A DNA stretch of 64,000 bases, taken from positions 496,001 to 560,000 of the forward strand of contig NZ_KN293991.1 in NCBI RefSeq assembly GCF_000768555.3. Reading direction: 5' to 3'. Shown here in pieces: positions 26,860 to 34,367 of this stretch. A program made the translations under genes and the position numbers. The notes beneath the pieces were generated by a model that did no database searches, was not told the DNA's origin, and worked only from the letters and a program-made list of their open reading frames with translations. Position 1 is the stretch's first letter, and the number at the start of each line of letters is the position of its first letter. This DNA is from Roseovarius mucosus DSM 17069 (GTDB lineage: Bacteria; Pseudomonadota; Alphaproteobacteria; Rhodobacterales; Rhodobacteraceae).

Positions 26860-28815
26860 ATGAACGATCTTCTCTCGCCCACCCCGAAATCCGATTACGA
26901 TGCCTCCTCCATTCAGGTGCTCGAGGATATGGAGCATGTCCGCCTGCGCCCCGGCATGTATATCGGCGGCAAGGACGATCGCGCCCTGCATCACATGGTG
27001 GCCGAGATCATCGACAACTCGATGGACGAGGCGGTCGCAGGCCATGCCACATGGATCGAGGTGGAGCTGCACGCCAACGGCCATGTCAGCGTGCGCGACA
27101 ACGGGCGCGGCATCCCGGTCGATCCCCACCCCAAGGATCCCAGGAAATCCGCGCTCGAAATCATCTTCTGCACGCTCAACGCCGGCGGCAAATTCTCGGG
27201 CGACAGCTATCAGACCTCGGGCGGCCTGCACGGCGTCGGCTCCTCGGTCGTCAACGCGTTGTCGGATCATCTCCGGGTCGAGGTGGCGCGCAACCGCGAA
27301 CTTTACATGATGGAATTTTCGCGCGGCATCCCGCAGGCGCCCTTGGCCAAGATTGGCGCTGCCCCCAACCGGCGCGGCACCTCCGTCACCTTCCATCCCG
27401 ACCCCGAGATCTTTGGCTCTCTCACGCTCAAACCCGCGCGGCTCTTCAAGATGGCCCGCTCCAAGGCCTATCTCTTCTCCGGCGTCGAAATCCGCTGGAA
27501 GACCGAGATCAGCGATGGCGACACCCCCGCCGAGGCTACGTTCAAATTCCCCGGCGGGCTTGCCGATTACCTGGGCGAGGCGCTGGGCGGGGCGACCACC
27601 TATGCCGAGCGTCCCTTTGCCGGCAGCGTCGATTTCCGCGACAAGTACAACGTGCCGGGCAAGGTGGAATGGGCGATCAACTGGACACCCGCGCGTGACG
27701 GCTTCATCCAGTCCTATTGCAACACCGTGCCCACGCCCGAGGGTGGCACCCACGAGGCCGGATTCTGGGCCGCGATCCTCAAGGGGATCAAGGCTTACGG
27801 CGATCTCGCCAATAACCGCAAGGCGGCGCAGATCACCCGCGAAGACCTGCTCGCGGGCGGCTGTGCCCTCGTGTCGTGCTTTATCCGGGAACCGGAATTC
27901 GTGGGCCAGACCAAGGACCGTCTTGCCACCACTGACGCTGCCCGCATGGTCGAAGGCGCGGTGCGCGACCATTTCGACAACTGGCTGGCGGCGGATACAA
28001 AATCCGCGGGCGCAATTCTCGATTTTCTGGTGCTGCGCGCCGAAGAACGCCTGCGCCGCCGTCAGGAAAAGGAAACCCAACGCAAGACCGCAACCAAGAA
28101 ACTGCGCCTGCCCGGCAAGCTGGTGGATTGTGCGTCAAACACCCGCGATGGCACAGAGCTGTTCATCGTCGAGGGCGATAGCGCGGGCGGCTCCGCCAAG
28201 ATGGCGCGCGACCGCAAGACCCAGGCGCTCTTGCCGCTCCGAGGCAAGATTCTGAACGTGCTGGGCGCGGCCTCGTCCAAGCTGGGCAGCAACCAGGAGA
28301 TCAACGATCTGACTCAGGCCTTGGGCGTGAACCTTGGCAGCAAGTTCAACCTCGACGATCTGCGCTACGACAAGATCATCATCATGACCGACGCCGATGT
28401 CGACGGCGCGCATATCGCGGCGCTGCTGATGACCTTCTTCTTCACCCAGATGCGCCCGATGATCGACGCGGGCCATCTCTATCTGGCCTGCCCGCCGCTC
28501 TACCGCCTGACCCAAGGGTCAAAACGGGTCTATTGCCTTGATGAGGCCGAACGCGATCAATGGCTGGAAAAGGGGCTGGGCGGCAAGGGCAAGATCGACG
28601 TCAGCCGCTTCAAGGGTCTGGGCGAGATGGACGCCAAGGATTTGAAAGAGACGACGATGGACCCCAATTCGCGCAAGCTCATCCGCGTGACGATTGACGA
28701 GGACGAACCCGGCCAGACCGGCGATCTGGTGGAGCGTCTGATGGGGAAAAAGCCGGAACTGCGGTTCCAGTATATTTCGGAGAATGCGCGGTTTGTGGAG
28801 GAGTTGGATGTTTGA
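26860..28815 (+). CDS. parE: DNA topoisomerase IV subunit B
   Basis: A 651-residue type IIA topoisomerase ATPase subunit. The GHKL ATPase site (EIIDNSMDEA, DNGRGIPVD, GGLHGVGSSVVNAL) is followed by the transducer domain, the TOPRIM motifs EGDSAGGSA and DADVDGAHI, and the C-terminal RFKGLGEMD. The lack of a long GyrB insertion and the overall length favour ParE. It unlinks replicated chromosomes with ParC. The frame is open to 26683, but the ATG at 26860 is where family similarity starts. Confidence 0.96.
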   Translation: MNDLLSPTPKSDYDASSIQVLEDMEHVRLRPGMYIGGKDDRALHHMVAEIIDNSMDEAVAGHATWIEVELHANGHVSVRDNGRGIPVDPHPKDPRKSALEIIFCTLNAGGKFSGDSYQTSGGLHGVGSSVVNALSDHLRVEVARNRELYMMEFSRGIPQAPLAKIGAAPNRRGTSVTFHPDPEIFGSLTLKPARLFKMARSKAYLFSGVEIRWKTEISDGDTPAEATFKFPGGLADYLGEALGGATTYAERPFAGSVDFRDKYNVPGKVEWAINWTPARDGFIQSYCNTVPTPEGGTHEAGFWAAILKGIKAYGDLANNRKAAQITREDLLAGGCALVSCFIREPEFVGQTKDRLATTDAARMVEGAVRDHFDNWLAADTKSAGAILDFLVLRAEERLRRRQEKETQRKTATKKLRLPGKLVDCASNTRDGTELFIVEGDSAGGSAKMARDRKTQALLPLRGKILNVLGAASSKLGSNQEINDLTQALGVNLGSKFNLDDLRYDKIIIMTDADVDGAHIAALLMTFFFTQMRPMIDAGHLYLACPPLYRLTQGSKRVYCLDEAERDQWLEKGLGGKGKIDVSRFKGLGEMDAKDLKETTMDPNSRKLIRVTIDEDEPGQTGDLVERLMGKKPELRFQYISENARFVEELDV

Positions 28816-29573
28816 TGAGGCGTACTCCCCCAACTGCGGTCGCTAGACAACTACGTCAAGAAGCAGGCTTTGGCTGTGCTGACTGCGGCTGTCCGATTGT
28901 TGAGTACCATCACATTGTTGAATGGCATGAAAGGCAACACTTCGAGCCGGAGCATATGGTTGCGCTTTGTCCGACCCATCATACTGAATATGGGAAGCTT
29001 TCACGAGACAAAGCATATAAAGTAAAGCAAAATCCAATCAACGTTAGCAAAGGCAGAATAAAAGGTTTCCTTGGTGGTAATAAGAAACAAAAAGCTCTCA
29101 GAATTGGCGGCGTCATTGTTTCTGATTGCGAATCCGCATTAAACTTTTCTGGAATTGATATTTTTTCTTATGCTCTGGAAGAAGAAGAGTTCAGGCTCAA
29201 CGTATTCATACCTGATGACTGTTTTTGGCCTGAAATTGAGATCAAAAAGAATAATCTAATCGCGAACACGGCTGAGTTCTGGGACATCGAATTTAAGACA
29301 AACTGGGTGAAGTTTCGTCGAAAACAGCGTGATATCTTCCTAGAAATTGATTTCAGAGGTGATCATGTAGAAATCGATGGGGAATTTAATATCGGCGCTA
29401 CAACCATATCACTTAAAGAAAAGAACTCTCAGATAAACCATGCTCAATTTAGCAATGTGCATTTGTCTGGTTCTAGAATTGGGCTGGCAATTGGGCCTGA
29501 GGGGCGTATCCTCAAACCCAACTTTGCAATGACAAGGCCAAGAATGGTGTATCTGCCTCACTGGAAAAGATGA
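28815..29573 (+). CDS. HNH endonuclease-like protein with unknown C-terminal domain
   Basis: About 252 residues. The N-terminal ~60 residues form an HNH/His-Me finger: CADCGC, then YHHIVEW, then HMVALCPTHH, with paired Cys for zinc and the catalytic HH. The remaining ~190 residues (ALNFSGIDIFSYAL onward) are rich in alternating hydrophobic and charged strands and are not recognised. Codon use is strikingly AT-rich compared with parE and every other gene here, a sign of horizontal transfer. The ATG at 28815 shares one base with the parE stop (TGATG); a TTG at 28812 is also possible. The role could be defence or DNA modification. Confidence 0.75.
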   Translation: MRRTPPTAVARQLRQEAGFGCADCGCPIVEYHHIVEWHERQHFEPEHMVALCPTHHTEYGKLSRDKAYKVKQNPINVSKGRIKGFLGGNKKQKALRIGGVIVSDCESALNFSGIDIFSYALEEEEFRLNVFIPDDCFWPEIEIKKNNLIANTAEFWDIEFKTNWVKFRRKQRDIFLEIDFRGDHVEIDGEFNIGATTISLKEKNSQINHAQFSNVHLSGSRIGLAIGPEGRILKPNFAMTRPRMVYLPHWKR

Positions 29574-29938
29574 ATGGTCGTAGCATTGTCCCGCGCGGAA
29601 TCAAGGCGCGCAGCGCCGCCGCGCGATCGCCGGGCCGCCCCCCGGCCTGGCGATTTTGAGGGCGTGGCACTCCGTCTTTGGGTCACACGTATTTCGCAGG
29701 CATAAAATGCCATCCACCGCCGTAGTCTCGCCAGACCGCGGCCCGTCGACCGCGCGGCCCCCTCACCCCCCTTGCCGCCACGCCCCCGCCCGCTTATCTT
29801 CCATGATGCAGCACCGGCCCCGCGCCGTGCCTGCTGCGCCCGAGGGCTCATCGCCCTGACCCTGTCAGGCCCCCTGATCCCCTGAGCACGACCCGGCCCG
29901 GCACCCTGCCTGACCGGGATCATTCAGGAGACACTCCC
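29574..29938. other. 365-base intergenic region with a terminator
   Basis: After the HNH gene comes the hairpin ATCGCCGGGCC / GGCCTGGCGAT at 29626-29657 (one mismatch) followed by TTTT, a convincing terminator. The rest is high-GC DNA. It contains only weak open frames with Arg/Pro/Gly-rich translations and no ribosome-binding site, so I see no further gene. The end holds the leader of the next small gene. Confidence 0.5.
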
Positions 29939-30070
29939 ATGTCCAAAGGAAAAAGCCAGAGCAACCGCGAGGCCAAGAAGCCCAAGAAGGAAAAGCCCAA
30001 GATTCTTGCCACCGCGAATTCCAACAGTGGCAAGAACGCCACCGTGATCGCGGGCAAAGCGGTCAAGTAA
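29939..30070 (+). CDS. Small lysine-rich protein (43 residues)
   Basis: A short gene encoding 43 residues. It starts at ATG 29939 behind an AGGAG site and opens MSKGKSQSNREAKKPKKEK. A quarter to a third of the residues are Lys and no hydrophobic segment exists, so a nucleic-acid-binding or ribosome-associated role is possible but unproven. I recall similar short basic proteins of unknown function in other alphaproteobacteria. The clean start, lysine bias and stop support it as a real gene. Confidence 0.7.
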   Translation: MSKGKSQSNREAKKPKKEKPKILATANSNSGKNATVIAGKAVK

Positions 30071-30116
30071 ACGCTGGGTCGGCATTCGCGCAATCGGCGC
30101 GGATGTGGCCTGCCCC

Positions 30117-30602
30117 TCAGGCCGAGCGCAGGCCGGTTTCCACCAGAAGCCCCTTGCGCTTGGCCTCGTAATAATACCCCCGCGCATACCACATGATCGC
30201 GGCATCCGGATCGCCATTCGCCACGATATAGGCCCCGCGCAGGTATTTGACCCCGTATTTCAGGTTGGTCTCGGCATCGAGCAGTTCCGACGCGGGCCCC
30301 CGGTGCCCCATCCCGCGCGCGGTCTGAGGCAAGATTTGCAGCAGGCCATAATACGGCCCGTTGCGCGCACCGGGGCGATGCGTGCTCTCTCGGATCGCCA
30401 GACGATGCACGAGGCTGCGCGGCACCTGATAATGATCGGCATATTTGTTGATCAGGTGGCGCAACTCTGGCGTTTCATTCGGATAGAGCGGCGGATCAAA
30501 AGGCGCGTTGCGGCTGGACACCTCGGGTTCGGGGCGCGCACAGGCAGCGAGCGGAGCAACCGCGATGAGACCCAGAACAAGACGACGACTGATCAAAGAC
30601 AT
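30117..30602 (-). CDS. Lipoprotein lytic transglycosylase (SLT domain)
   Basis: A 161-residue protein with a lipoprotein signal (lipobox LAAC, Cys21) and one SLT domain. LVHRLAIRESTHRPGARNG carries the catalytic Glu, YYGLLQILPQTARGMG matches the GLMQ motif, and NLKYGVKYLRGAY and ARGY follow. It should cleave murein glycan strands with formation of 1,6-anhydro-MurNAc, anchored in the outer or inner membrane facing the periplasm. Compact size suggests a dedicated role, for example wall opening for a machine. Confidence 0.88.
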   Translation of the reverse strand: MSLISRRLVLGLIAVAPLAACARPEPEVSSRNAPFDPPLYPNETPELRHLINKYADHYQVPRSLVHRLAIRESTHRPGARNGPYYGLLQILPQTARGMGHRGPASELLDAETNLKYGVKYLRGAYIVANGDPDAAIMWYARGYYYEAKRKGLLVETGLRSA

Positions 30603-30727
30603 GGCGGCTCCTGAAAAACGCTGCGCGCAAGATGCCCGGATCGTGCAAGTCGCGCCAGAGGGCTTGTATGGGGCAGGCGGAACCCCGCCACCTTGCCAAT
30701 CCTCGCCACCCGCGCCATGTAAGGGTC

Positions 30728-31582
30728 ATGACACAAACGCTTCTTTCCTTTGGCCACGGTTTTTCCGCCCGCGCCCTTGCCGCCCGTCTCTTGCCGCAGG
30801 GCTGGCAGATCATCGGCACCACCCGCAGCGCTGACAAAGCCGAGGCTTTGCGCCACGAGGGGGTGACACCCGTGCTCTGGCCCGACGAGGATTTGGCACC
30901 CGCTCTGGCCTCAGCCACGCATCTGTTGATTTCTGCCGCGCCCGATGCGGCGGGTGATCCGGTGCTGGCGCGCTATCGCGATGCGATTGCCGAGGCGGCC
31001 AAGCGGCTGGAATGGGTGGGCTATCTCTCGACCACGGGGGTTTACGGCGATCATGCGGGCGGTTGGGTGGATGAGGCAACGCCGCTCACCCCGTCCACCA
31101 AGCGCGGCCAGATGCGGGTCGAGGCCGAGGCGGCGTGGCAGGCGATCCCCGGTCTGCCGCTGCACATCTTTCGCCTTGCGGGCATCTATGGCCCCGGACG
31201 CGGCCCGTTCGAAAAGGTGCGTCAAGGCACGGCGCGGCGGATTGTAAAGCCGGGTCAAGTATTTAGTCGTATCCATGTCGAGGATATCGCCCAGGTGCTG
31301 GAGGCATCAATTGCGCGCCCCAATCCGGGCGCGATCTATAACCTCTGTGATGATGATCCGGCCCCGCCGCAGGATGTGATCGGCCATGCTGCCGAATTGC
31401 TGGGTCTGCCGTTGCCCGAAGAGGTGGCCTTTGATGCCGCCGAGATGACGCCGATGGCGCGATCGTTCTATGCGGAATCAAAACGCGTCTCGAACCGCCG
31501 GATCAAGGAAGAGTTGGGGATTGACCTCCTCTATCCTGATTACCGATCCGGGCTGCGCGCGCTTTTGGCGTCGGGGGATTAA
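30728..31582 (+). CDS. NAD(P)-binding epimerase-like SDR protein (YeeZ-like)
   Basis: A 284-residue extended-SDR protein. Its glycine motif is degenerate (LLSFGHGFSARALA near the start). LEWVGYLSTTGVYGD carries a Ser/Thr and Tyr, IFRLAGIYGPGRGP and INR-like RIHVEDIAQVLEAS follow. It resembles E. coli YeeZ, whose activity is unknown. The frame opens earlier at 30632, but the ATG at 30728 starts exactly before the first beta strand. Confidence 0.8.
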   Translation: MTQTLLSFGHGFSARALAARLLPQGWQIIGTTRSADKAEALRHEGVTPVLWPDEDLAPALASATHLLISAAPDAAGDPVLARYRDAIAEAAKRLEWVGYLSTTGVYGDHAGGWVDEATPLTPSTKRGQMRVEAEAAWQAIPGLPLHIFRLAGIYGPGRGPFEKVRQGTARRIVKPGQVFSRIHVEDIAQVLEASIARPNPGAIYNLCDDDPAPPQDVIGHAAELLGLPLPEEVAFDAAEMTPMARSFYAESKRVSNRRIKEELGIDLLYPDYRSGLRALLASGD

Positions 31583-31584
31583 GA

Positions 31585-31636
31585 GGGGGCGCTGCCCCCA
31601 TCCCGGACGGTGTCCGGGACTCCCCCGAGGTATTTT
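31585..31636. terminator. Tandem hairpins between convergent genes
   Basis: Two perfect adjacent stems, GGGGGC-GCT-GCCCCC (31585-31599) and TCCCGGAC-GGT-GTCCGGGA (31601-31619), then CCCCCGAGGTATTTT. They lie between the stop codons of the convergent SDR and purK genes and probably end both transcripts. Confidence 0.65.
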
Positions 31637-31655
31637 CGGCCAGACGAAGCCGAGA

Positions 31656-32729
31656 TCAGGATTTCGTCACGATCCGGTTGATATGACCCATCTTGCGGCC
31701 CGGCTTGACCTCTGCCTTACCATAAAGGTGCAGCGAGACACCGGGCGCGCGGGACAAGTCTGGCACGCGGTCCATATCCGCGCCGATCAGGTTTTCCATC
31801 ACGATATCGGCGTAGCGCGTGCCATCGCCCAAGGGCCAGCCCGCCACCGCGCGAATATGCTGCTCGAACTGGTCGATGGCGCAGCCTGCCTGCGTCCAGT
31901 GGCCTGAATTATGAACACGCGGCGCGATTTCGTTGACGATGAGACCCTTGGGCGTCACAAAGAGCTCGACCCCCATGACGCCGATATATTTCAGACTGTT
32001 CAGTATCTTGGCTGCCAAGAGCACTGCATCTGTGCGCTGCGCTGACGTCAGGCGCGCCGGCACGGTGGTGGTACGCAGTATCCCGCCCTCATGCACATTC
32101 TCTCCGGGATCATAGCAGGCTACATCCCCTGCCTGATTGCGTGCGGCGATGACCGAGACTTCATGGGAGAACTCGACAAAGCCTTCGTAGATTGCGGGTT
32201 GGCCGGCCATGTCGGCGAGCGCCTGTTCGGCATCGGCGGGGGACATGATCCGCGCCTGCCCCTTGCCGTCATAGCCAAAGCGCCGGGTCTTGAGGATGGC
32301 GGGCGTCCCGATCTCGTCCATCGCCTCGGCCAGATCCACGGCATCGTCAACGGCAGCGAAGGGGGCGGTCATCAGCCCCAGATCACTGAGGAATGCCTTT
32401 TCCAACAGTCGGTCCTGACTGACCCTCAGCGCACGGCGGTCGGGGCGCACGGGGCGCAGTTTCTCAAGCAGATCGAGGGCTGCGGTGGGGATATTTTCGA
32501 ACTCATAGGTGATGACATCGACCGCCTCGGCAAAGCGGCGCAGCGCGTCCTCGTCCGTGTAGTCGGCCTGAATATGGCGCTGTGCCACATGGCTTGCGGG
32601 GCAATCGTTCGCGGGTTCGAAGATCACGGTCTTGAACCCCAACCGTGCGGCGGCAACAGAGAGCATGCGGCCCAACTGCCCGCCGCCGAGGATTCCGATG
32701 GTCGCACCTGTGGGAAGCGTATCAGTCAT
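31656..32729 (-). CDS. purK: N5-carboxyaminoimidazole ribonucleotide synthase
   Basis: A 357-residue ATP-grasp enzyme. It opens [23 protein letters not shown], contains [10 protein letters not shown], and carries the ATP-grasp residues in [14 protein letters not shown] and [14 protein letters not shown]. It carboxylates AIR with bicarbonate and ATP in purine synthesis, handing the product to PurE. The ATG at 32729 overlaps the end of purE by eight bases; a longer start is unlikely. Confidence 0.96.
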   Translation of the reverse strand: MTDTLPTGATIGILGGGQLGRMLSVAAARLGFKTVIFEPANDCPASHVAQRHIQADYTDEDALRRFAEAVDVITYEFENIPTAALDLLEKLRPVRPDRRALRVSQDRLLEKAFLSDLGLMTAPFAAVDDAVDLAEAMDEIGTPAILKTRRFGYDGKGQARIMSPADAEQALADMAGQPAIYEGFVEFSHEVSVIAARNQAGDVACYDPGENVHEGGILRTTTVPARLTSAQRTDAVLLAAKILNSLKYIGVMGVELFVTPKGLIVNEIAPRVHNSGHWTQAGCAIDQFEQHIRAVAGWPLGDGTRYADIVMENLIGADMDRVPDLSRAPGVSLHLYGKAEVKPGRKMGHINRIVTKS

Positions 32730-33210
32730 CGGTTGGCTCGTCGGGAATAGAGGCAGAGAGGGCCGCGCGCCAATCGTCGAGGCGCTGCGCGAGGTCGGCA
32801 TCGGAATTGGCAAGAATTGCTGCCGCCATCAGCCCGGCATTGGCCGCCCCGGCAGCGCCAATCGCCATGGTGGCCACCGGAAAACCCTTGGGCATTTGCA
32901 CGATGGAATATAGGCTATCCACGCCCGAGAGCGCCCGCGTCTGAACGGGTACGCCGATTACCGGCACGCGCGTCTTGGAGGCCATCATCCCAGGCAGATG
33001 TGCCGCCCCACCGGCCCCGGCGATGATCACCTGCAAGCCGCGTTCTACCGCCGATTTACCATAGTCCCAGAGCCGGTCCGGCGTGCGATGCGCTGAGACG
33101 ATCCGGGTCTCATAGGCCACGCCCAATTCATCCAGAATTTGCGCGGCCTCGCGCATGGTGGGCCAGTCGGATTGACTGCCCATGATGATGCCGATTTTCA
33201 CGCCTGCCAT
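32722..33210 (-). CDS. purE: N5-carboxyaminoimidazole ribonucleotide mutase
   Basis: A 162-residue class I Pur[36 protein letters not shown] with the catalytic His, and [15 protein letters not shown] are diagnostic. It rearranges N5-CAIR to CAIR and works with PurK, encoded just downstream with an overlapping start. The pair is on the minus strand, after the DUF465 gene. Confidence 0.97.
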   Translation of the reverse strand: MAGVKIGIIMGSQSDWPTMREAAQILDELGVAYETRIVSAHRTPDRLWDYGKSAVERGLQVIIAGAGGAAHLPGMMASKTRVPVIGVPVQTRALSGVDSLYSIVQMPKGFPVATMAIGAAGAANAGLMAAAILANSDADLAQRLDDWRAALSASIPDEPTDD

Positions 33211-33256
33211 ATAACGCCCCTCGTGTCGAAGCGCGCACTATACTGATCATCGGCAG

Positions 33257-33481
33257 CTACGCAATGATGTCCGGATAGAGCCGGTCCTCGATCCGGGCAA
33301 TCATGTCACGCAGCCAGAGCTTTTTCTTCTTGAGCCGCTGGATCATCAACTGATCCGCCGTGCCTTTGTCTTGTAACGCGCGAATAGCCTCGTCGAGATC
33401 GCGATGTTCGCGGCGGAATTCTTCAAGCTCGACGCGCAACACATCCTCGGATTTCATCGACAGGTCGCTAAAGGCATTCAT
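33257..33481 (-). CDS. DUF465 (YdcH-like) protein
   Basis: A 74-residue, mostly helical and highly charged protein of the YdcH/DUF465 family. Features are LRVELEEFRREHRDLDEAI, then MIQRLKKKKLWLRDMIARIEDRL, which is the conserved KKxKLxLKDxI core. A coiled coil is likely. The function is unknown. It is transcribed divergently from the hsp20 gene. Confidence 0.9.
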   Translation of the reverse strand: MNAFSDLSMKSEDVLRVELEEFRREHRDLDEAIRALQDKGTADQLMIQRLKKKKLWLRDMIARIEDRLYPDIIA

Positions 33482-33545
33482 GGCACACGATTCCTATGGG
33501 GTCGTAGGTGCATACGATACCGAAACGCAGCGCATTCGCAAAGCC

Positions 33546-33574
33546 CTTGCACGCATGCGGACCAGACCCCATAT
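33546..33574 (+). promoter_or_regulatory. RpoH (sigma-32)-type promoter of hsp20
   Basis: CTTGCA (33546-33551) and CCCCATAT (33567-33574) are separated by 15 bases. This is close to the sigma-32 consensus CTTGAA-N13-15-CCCCAT. The promoter lies 65 bases before the small heat-shock gene start, giving a leader of about 60 bases. The position and gene function agree. Confidence 0.7.
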
Positions 33575-33639
33575 TCAATCCGAGGTCGCCGAAACGGGGC
33601 CTGCGCAATGGACGGTCGCTTACGCTCAAGGACGTGTCG

Positions 33640-34053
33640 ATGACAAAGCTTACTCTGGGGTCACACCCCTATATGCTGGGGTTTGAACAGCTGGAACGCA
33701 TGCTGGAACGCAGCGCGAAATCCGGGAACGAGGGCTATCCGCCCTTCAATATCGAACAAACCTCGCAGAACTCTTATCGCATAACGTTGGCTGTGGCCGG
33801 CTTCTCGGAGGAGAATCTGGCGATCACGGTCGAGGATCGACAGTTGGTGATCCGAGGCCGTCAGAGTGACGATGCCGAAGACCGGCTCTATTTGCATCGC
33901 GGGATTGCCGCGCGGCAATTCCAGCGCTCTTTCGTTTTGGCCGACGGGGTCGAAGTGGGCGAGGCGATCATGGAAAACGGTCTCTTGCATGTCGATCTGA
34001 CGCGGGCGCAGCCCGAACCGGTCGTGCAGAGGATCAAGATCAACAAGGGGTAA
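33640..34053 (+). CDS. Small heat-shock protein, Hsp20/IbpA family
   Basis: A 137-residue Hsp20. It contains the alpha-crystallin domain: PPFNIEQTSQNSYRITLAVAGF, then LVIRGRQ, then YLHRGIAARQFQRSFVLADGVEV and the ENGLLHVDL strand. The start MTKLTLGSHPYMLGFEQLERML matches IbpA-like proteins of alphaproteobacteria. It holds unfolded proteins for refolding by DnaK and ClpB. It has an AAGGA ribosome site and a RpoH-type promoter, and is six bases before the DUF1150 gene. Confidence 0.93.
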   Translation: MTKLTLGSHPYMLGFEQLERMLERSAKSGNEGYPPFNIEQTSQNSYRITLAVAGFSEENLAITVEDRQLVIRGRQSDDAEDRLYLHRGIAARQFQRSFVLADGVEVGEAIMENGLLHVDLTRAQPEPVVQRIKINKG

Positions 34054-34059
34054 GCGGTC

Positions 34060-34287
34060 ATGGATACGCGATATGATTTTGGACAGGACACAGACCGCCC
34101 CATCGTCTATGTGCGCGCAGTCAAGGTGGGCGATCTGCCGGCCGATATGCGCGAACAGGTAGGGGATCTGACCACACTTTACGCGGTGCATACAGCTGAG
34201 GGCGAGCGTCTGGCGCTGGTGCGTGACCGCAAGCTGGCGTTTCTGCTCGCGCGTCAGAACAATATGGAGCCGGTGACGGTGCACTGA
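34060..34287 (+). CDS. DUF1150 family protein
   Basis: A 75-residue protein of the alphaproteobacterial DUF1150 family (YVRAVKVGDLP, YAVHTAEGERLALVRDRKLAFLLARQN). The function is unknown. It is cotranscribed with hsp20 in many relatives and here lies six bases downstream, so it is probably heat-inducible and may assist Hsp20. Confidence 0.88.
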   Translation: MDTRYDFGQDTDRPIVYVRAVKVGDLPADMREQVGDLTTLYAVHTAEGERLALVRDRKLAFLLARQNNMEPVTVH

Positions 34288-34318
34288 AGCGCGACAGCGC
34301 GGGTGCCCCAATGACGGA

Positions 34319-34347
34319 GGGCCGCCCCACGAGGGACGGCCCTTTTT
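34319..34347 (+). terminator. Terminator after hsp20-DUF1150
   Basis: GGGCCGCCCC-ACGA-GGGACGGCCC followed by TTTTT: a ten-base stem with one mismatch and a T run. It ends the heat-shock operon before the convergent sulfate-assimilation gene. Confidence 0.85.
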
Positions 34348-34367
34348 GATGCGTAGCGACAGGTCGC

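Noticed and set aside
26716-28080. 454-residue minus-strand open frame
   Set aside because: Antisense of parE, with no ribosome site or recognisable domain.
29558-29923. 121-residue minus-strand frame after the HNH gene
   Set aside because: Arg/Gly/Ala-rich with no ribosome site, and it overlaps the terminator of the HNH gene.
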